Below are positions 58,701-64,000 of a DNA stretch of 64,000 bases, piece by piece. The position numbers were made by a program, and so were the translations under genes. Source of the DNA: Phlebotomus papatasi (lineage: Eukaryota > Arthropoda > Insecta > Diptera > Psychodidae). Location: assembly GCF_024763615.1 (NCBI RefSeq), contig NC_077222.1, forward strand, positions 71,920,001 to 71,984,000. The letters are read 5' to 3'. The notes below the pieces were generated by a model, which had not been told where the DNA came from, did no database searches, and worked only from the letters and a program-made list of their open reading frames with translations. Each line of letters begins with the position of its first letter. The first letter of the stretch is position 1.

Positions 58701-61700
58701 ATTAAAAATATCAAAATATTATGTAAAATTCGATAAGTGGCAGCGGCTGCCACTTGGTCCTTCCGTGGCACTTTTAGTTAGGGTTCTACGAAGTGTTAAA
58801 CATGTATCAATTCGAATAATGTGCTCCTTAGAATCTTTCAGCCTTTGAAAAAAAAAAACAAATGAGGTCATGCTAATGGTCCTTTGTTCCACTTTGAGGG
58901 ATCCTCTAAAATCCCAATTCGCTAAGTCGCTACACTAAGAAAAAAAGAGGGTGCGATTAACTTTTTTTCCTCGTAACTTTAACACTTTTTATGTGTAAAA
59001 ATATATCAACATTTTTTAATGTTAATTTTACACCTCTTTAAGTGTAGAATTAACATGAAAAAGGGTAACTTTAACCCCAAATACACCTAAAAAGCATAAT
59101 AATTACACCGATTTCGGATCAATAATGCAGGGTAAAATTAACATTTCCGGAATGTTATTTTAACTTTTTCGGATTTCTCTCAGTGTATTTATGAATGTTA
59201 TGAGATATTTCAAGTCGATAATATCTTACCGCTCCCTCCGTAGAAGAATATCAGATAGGACTGAAGGAATAAACGCACGCTGATGATAATCGTTTTAGTC
59301 TATGGCTTGCAGCCTAACGTAATGCCCTAGACACACTTATGACTTAAGCCGAGAGACGGCTTAACGGAATTTTAATCAAAATAATGATCAAATTACATTT
59401 ACATCAGTTTGTTATACTCAGAAAAATAATCAAGTAAAACTTACTCGAATCGATGTTGAATTGACTCTTTTCCGTTCTGATTTTTGATTAACTATATTTT
59501 AAAGTTGATTTTACTTCTATTTAGGTGTAATATTCGGAAGAGTTGTTTTAACTTTTTGTTCTAGAATTTACATGACAAATGAGTGTTAAGACTGAAAATC
59601 ACTCGTTTCAAGAGTTAAGAAAAAATCTTTTTTAGAGTTTAAAATTATTCTTTAAAATCCTAAAATAAATTTGTTTTGCAATTTTATGATTTTTTTAATA
59701 TTATCATTATCTTTATTAATATTTTCTTGATATCAATGAACATGTCTTTATGAAATACTGTTAGGCATATTTCTAATTGATGTTCCATATCGCTCCTTGG
59801 AAATTACAAGGGGCCAACTCAATCTGAGCCATTTTTCAGGAGACAGCATGAAAGATTCAATAAATGAATAATTATTTCAATTAAGTATGTTAATAAAAAC
59901 AATTTAATTCTTTTCTATTTGTATGAGCATTATTATAAACATCGAAACATACACATTTTTACCTTTCAAAATAAGTTTTTTTATGAGTTAGCTCTTTGTC
60001 ATTCTAAATGATGCGCAAATTTTCATGAAATTAGAATGACACGGGATCAACTTGCTTGAGTTAGTCCCTTGTTTCACAAAAAATTGAACGATAAATCTAT
60101 TTGGTGCCCCTTGACTTGAAACAAAACCGTGCAAGCAATCATAAAGAGTAAAATTTTTAAAAACTTTTCTAATAACGAAATTGATTGACTCATATCATCT
60201 GAGATTTTATTAAATTTTCTGTCTGAGTGCATTAAAACCTCAAAATCGCCAAAAAGTGAGTTGGCCCCTTGTAATTTCCAAGGAGCGATATGAACTTTTT
60301 CACACGAAAATCTTCTTGACTGAAGTATATTCTTAAAACGAAAACACTTAAGCATATACTTCAGGCGAGATGAAATTTTACATCGAAAAAAAATAATATT
60401 TACATCGATATCCGACGAATTAATTCAACTTGCACGAAGAGTTATTTCAACTCTATTTAGGGTGCTGCAGGCATCACTTATGGCCACATTAAGGACATAT
60501 CTGCCTATAGCTGTTGATCTTTTTGACCAATTAAAGCAAAATTTTAAGAGTAATTTCTTTCATGTAGTTTCTTTCGATATATTCAAATGAGTTTTCTAAG
60601 AAAATCCCTGAAACCCCGGAAAATATGTAGTTTTCCCAACTATGTAAAATTTATAACTTATGGCCTCTTTTACGAACTTATGGCCATTCGTGGAATAACT
60701 TATGGCCACAATTTTAAATGATATAAAACAAACTTTGTAATAAAATAATTTTATTATAAAAGAAAAGAAAAGCATTTTAAACACTTTCATAGGTTTTTAT
60801 TATTTTTCTTAACAAGTTTTTCATAGTTTTTCAAACATTTTACTCATAATAGTAGCAAACTACTAACATTGATACTGCACACAGTGACCAGTAAACCAAC
60901 CTGTCTTTCGTGATGGAATAGCCACGTTTGGTTGCATGAAGAACCCACCTCACTATATCCTCTTTTGTTTGTTCTCTTTTGAAAGCATCCGTGATCAAAT
61001 GCTTCTCCCGGAAAGTTTCCGGAGATTTTAATGCAGAGTTTGTGTGGGGATTGGGGTAGAGCTAAAATGACTGGAATACTTGTCATGATCACTCCATTCT
61101 CAATGCTTCTCAATACTTCTTTCATCCTTTGAGTTCAACAATAGGGCTTTTTTTCGTATTTTGCATTATTCTAAGAGGGATATAAGAGAAAAAGTTAGGT
61201 TATTTAAAACAAAATGCAGGTTTATTGAAAAAAAACCAACAAGATCTACACACTATTCTTTTATTATGAATTTCAACACTCACCTTAAATTTTATTAAAT
61301 TTTTGCTAGAAAACTCAAATTCACTGAATCAAAATAACACAACTGTCAACTCGCTAAACCAAATATCTGTGAGGGCGCCACACGTCAAATACTGTGGCCA
61401 GCCACAAGTTAATAATCTTATCAAATAGGTCATAACTTATGGCCTTGTCTTTATTTTACATTTTTTGTTTAAAAAATTATCAAAATCAAGTGGTAAATGA
61501 AAATATAGTTACTAAGAAAACAAGTTTTGAAAAATAGTATTAAATATTTTTGATTGAAGATATAAAATTTAGTCATTAAAAATTATGAGATCGTTAGAAA
61601 ATTTCTTAACAATTTGACGTATATTTGACTGTCTGCCGCATCAGTGAAATAATTCCCAAAAAATAATTAAAATTCTACCGAAATATAAAAGTAAATCGAT

Positions 61701-63086
61701 TTAAAAGTTTCATTTAATGATAGCACATCAAATATTCCTAATTTTGTGGTTCTTCGAAATTAATTTGGGGGAAATATTGAAGATATCTACAAAGTGGCCA
61801 CAAGTATAGACTGGCCATAAGTAATGCCGCCACTTATTAAAATTTACAACGAAAAAGAGTAACAATTACGTCGATATTCGCAGAGTTAATTCAACTCTGC
61901 CATAAACTTCAAAGCTGCCATAGACTTGGTTTAACTTTTTAGGTTTTTTCTTAGTGTAAGAATGTAATTGAAAACTGATGTTCACAAGGAATATAATTTT
62001 GCAATCACCTGTAAAGTGCCCAATTTCCATCTGCTGCTATTCTACTAAAGACAATGCATTGTTTTTTTTTATTTACTTTATCCTTTGTTCTCTTTTTCTT
62101 CAAATTCTGTTGTCTTTCATTTTTATTTGTGTTTCTCTTCCACTTTCAATCTCCGTATACTTGAACATCTCTCAAGTTGAAAAATTCCATAACATTGAAT
62201 TTGCAGGACACCTACTACCGCAAGAAGCTGAATATCCAGGAAATGGATGTCAATCAGCATTTTACACGAAAAATTATGGCTGGAGTTAATCACTCCTTCA
62301 AGTATTTGGATCCGATAGAACAGAGTATTTGCGTGGTGATTAATTTGAGGAAGAAACTCATTAACAGTAAGGATTTTTTGGAATTGGAGAGGTTTAGGAG
62401 ATTCCAAGTTAATTGTTTTTCGCAGGACCAGTTTTTGGACTAAAACAACTCACGTGTTTGGAAGTTTCTCTCGTGATGGCTCTCTCATTGCTTCATTCGG
62501 GACGCAATGTCGTCATAATGACTTATACAAATGTTAAAGGGGCTCTAAAGCGTGTTCCAGTGACGAAGGAAATGTCTTACGATGATGCATATAAAGTTTG
62601 CGTTGATATGACTGTAAGTTTCTGTTAATAGAAAATTCTTTTGGGTTTCTTTTTCTTTTATGAATAAGGCGATTTTGATTGAATTTATAGATGGATAAAA
62701 CTTGGCAAGAACTTGGGACACCTCTAAATGTGGCAGTGGAAGAAGGTAAGCAGTACAATGCTTTTATTGTATTTGTGGATTCAATTCAGAGGGCTGGAAG
62801 AGGTGGAAAACCACCCATTATGCAGTTCAATCGATACAAGACAAAGTTCCAGCAGAAACCTCCAAAGTGAGTATAAATTTTTTTTCTCTCCTGTATTTGT
62901 CCTTTTTCTCAATTTTAATTGTTCATTAGCGCTTCGACAAGGTTCATTGTCGTAAATATGCGTCGTCGCAGAGGTGATATGAAATTCAATGATAACACCG
63001 AATCGATGGGAATGCTTGAAATTGCTGGCTTCGATAGAAATTCCCCAAAAGTGATTGAAGCTTTTGTCAAGCAGCAATTTGTGTAA
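55556..63086 (+). CDS. RO60: RNA-binding protein Ro60 (TROVE/VWA, 60-kDa SS-A/Ro)
   Basis: Ro60 is a ring-shaped HEAT-repeat protein that binds Y RNAs and the 3' ends of misfolded small RNAs. Six exons (55556-55701, 55941-56913, 62207-62366, 62426-62613, 62691-62866, 62930-63086) sum to 599 codons plus stop, against 538 residues in human. The TROVE part shows NTMNAIHLLRFL near residue 53, RGLRNAIAKWY near 177 and NKWSHKD near 207; these match conserved RNA-binding positions of the family. The C-terminal VWA fold ends with MLEIAGFD, like the MLDMCGFD of vertebrates. The MIDAS DxSxS motif is not kept: the aligned residues read N419-L-R421-K-K423, while T499 and D519 are retained. Exon 1 needs the donor GTAAAT at 55702; the better-looking GTGAGT at 55667 would break the frame. 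Intron 2 is 5.3 kb and packed with DNA transposon copies. Confidence 0.88.
55941..56913 (+). CDS. RO60: RO60 exon 2, TROVE domain
   Basis: Encodes most of the TROVE HEAT-repeat ring in one 973-nt exon ending PEKFK before donor GTGAGA. Confidence 0.93.
57084..57505. mobile_element. MITE family H in RO60 intron 2
   Basis: 422 bp, GGGTAAGTGTGCCAAATTCC with right end TTTGGCACACTTACCC, TA on both sides. Internal GGCCAGCTTGCAATTCCGGC. Confidence 0.75.
58019..58790. repeat. Family J inverted repeat with a family I MITE inside
   Basis: GGAAGGACC..AGTGGCAG with the palindrome GGCAGCCGCTGCC occurs near 58020 and 58209 and inverted near 58738-58773. Confidence 0.55.
58356..58569. mobile_element. MITE family I
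   Basis: GGGAAAAGTGACATACCTTT faces AAAGGCACACCACTTTCCC; TA is present on the left only. Confidence 0.6.
58933..59185. mobile_element. MITE family B, copy 3
   Basis: 253 bp, CACTAAGAAA...TTTCTCTCAGTG, TA at both borders. Confidence 0.85.
59310..59410. repeat. Family R, copy 2
   Basis: GTAATGCCCTAGACACACTT then TTAAGCCGAGAGACGGCTTA, in the opposite orientation to the copy at 44793. Confidence 0.55.
59786..60292. mobile_element. MITE family N, full copy
   Basis: 507 bp with inverted ends of about 35 bp (CATATCGCTCCTTGGAAATT...). Confidence 0.75.
60468..61830 (-). mobile_element. pogo-like DNA transposon remnant (family K)
   Basis: The inverted ends CAGGCATCACTTATGGCCA and its near complement bound 1.36 kb; CTTATGGCCA recurs several times inside. 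On the minus strand, 61125-60844 encodes in two frames a CENP-B/pogo-type DNA-binding region: KEVLRSIENGVIM, then, after a frame change, EDIVRWVLHATKRGYSITKD. The catalytic domain is absent. Confidence 0.6.
61831..62206. other. End of RO60 intron 2
   Basis: AT-rich intron. Words such as GAGTTAATTCAACTCTG near 61890 echo 60415-60455, so the pogo-like element appears inserted in an older repeat. Confidence 0.45.
62207..62366 (+). CDS. RO60: RO60 exon 3
   Basis: Start of the VWA part; the first beta strand (ICVVINLRKK) aligns with the strand that carries DxSxS in other Ro60 proteins. Confidence 0.85.
62426..62613 (+). CDS. RO60: RO60 exon 4
   Basis: VWA core, with VVIMTYTN as the next strand. 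The preceding intron is only 59 bp. Confidence 0.87.
62691..62866 (+). CDS. RO60: RO60 exon 5
   Basis: Carries LGTPLN (T499) and FIVFVDS (D519), the remaining MIDAS-like positions, then a basic loop. Confidence 0.88.
62930..63086 (+). CDS. RO60: RO60 exon 6 (stop codon)
   Basis: Encodes RFIVVNM, a basic stretch and the C-terminal MLEIAGFD motif; ends VKQQFV and TAA. AATAAA follows at 63196-63201. Confidence 0.9.
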
Positions 63087-63904
63087 TTTTTGCGAAAATT
63101 CAAATAATATCTTACACAAATATGCGATTTATTGCTTATTTTTTATTTTTAATCTCATTTTCTTTTATTTTAATGTCGGGGCTGCAAATACCGGAAATAA
63201 AACAAAACTCGAAATTACATAAAGAATTTTCAGAAATATAATACGTGATCGAAATGAAAAATTCAGGGTGTGGAATACATTTTTTTTTGGATATTTGGGA
63301 TTTTCTGCATTATTATTTAAATCAGTATAATGACAAAATAAAGAGAATAGGCAGCCTTTTATCAGAAATATTTTTGCAAGAAAATCTCATGAAGTAAAAA
63401 AAACTTGTATAATGGAGAGGTATTCCTCCATAAATATTAATCTTATTTTATTTTAGCAGTTGAACTACATATGAATAAAATATTTTCTTTGGTATATACT
63501 AGACGTAGTAATTAATGAGTAGCTGTGGAAACATATTAACATAGAAATTATTATGTCTTATAAAGCGAAATTCTATTATGCCTGACACATTAACAGTTTC
63601 TGTGTTCTATAAACTATGACTGTGATTATGTAATTTTTCAAACATAACCTAAAAACTAAAACCGTTTCCGATTTATTATTCTTAATATCAAATTTATAAA
63701 TTAATTTAAAGAAACGGTGTTATTTGTCAAAAGGTAGTTATTTTCGAGAAGGATTTTTCAAAACTCATGCTCAATGAGAATTTTTAGTGTTAACCAAACA
63801 TTATGATGAAGAAAAGTGAGGTTATACATATTATAAATTCACCGATGAGCAATTGGGGTTATATAACTTAACAATCTTTGCTGCTAATTTTGAGATAAAT
63901 TCGT
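63087..63904. other. RO60 3' flank
   Basis: AATAAA at 63196-63201 is the likely polyadenylation signal. No further gene is seen. Confidence 0.55.
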
Positions 63905-64000
63905 AAAATGTTCAACAGGAAAACAAACATTTACGGACAAATGACTAAATTTTACGAACATTTTTTGTGTGTTTACGAACATTTACGAACAAATGTTTGT
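63905..64000. mobile_element. Family P element, cut by the window end
   Basis: The last 95 bp, ending TTTACGAACATTTACGAACA and AATGTTTGT, match 47694-47785. Confidence 0.65.

Noticed and set aside
60844..61125. 93-codon minus-strand frame as a host gene
   Set aside because: It lies inside inverted ends and reads as a frameshifted pogo-type DNA-binding region, so it is transposon debris.

Overview
The window is eukaryotic nuclear DNA, most likely from a dipteran insect. It is AT-rich, its genes are split by short GT-AG introns plus a few very long ones, and a near-complete hemipterous (JNK kinase) gene keeps the long fly-type C-terminal tail. A sand fly or other nematoceran would fit, but the species cannot be settled from the sequence alone.

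Four host genes are visible. (1) A minus-strand gene of unknown identity has three phase-matched exons between 31683 and 16743; its second visible intron is about 14.3 kb. (2) A two-exon minus-strand gene at 33815-33184 encodes TFIIIC subunit 6 (GTF3C6). (3) hep (MKK7) runs from 34072 to 51259 on the plus strand in 11 exons whose lengths sum to 2877 nt, an open frame of 958 codons plus stop. It is divergent from GTF3C6, with only 256 bp between the two start codons. (4) A Ro60/TROVE-VWA gene at 55556-63086 on the plus strand has six exons that sum to 1800 nt, 599 codons plus stop.

The rest is mostly mobile DNA. A structurally intact Ty3/gypsy element (23508-29606) has two 302-bp LTRs that I read as identical, a 4-bp target duplication and one open gag-pol frame; it sits in the long intron of gene 1. 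A decayed LINE lies in a hep intron. Many short non-autonomous DNA elements are recognisable by inverted ends and target duplications: TA-flanked families, TTA/TAA-flanked (PIF/Harbinger-like), TTAA-flanked (piggyBac-like), one with an 8-bp duplication (hAT-like), and a pogo-like element with a transposase remnant. A tRNA-derived SINE with a 10-bp duplication is nested inside another element.

Several large repeats share one architecture: a short arm of tandem units facing a long, oppositely oriented array of the same units (20.5 kb, 29.7-30.9 kb, 53.3-54.8 kb, and possibly 1.9-4.6 kb). The left 16 kb carries no gene that I can support; it is intron or intergenic DNA made largely of these repeats.
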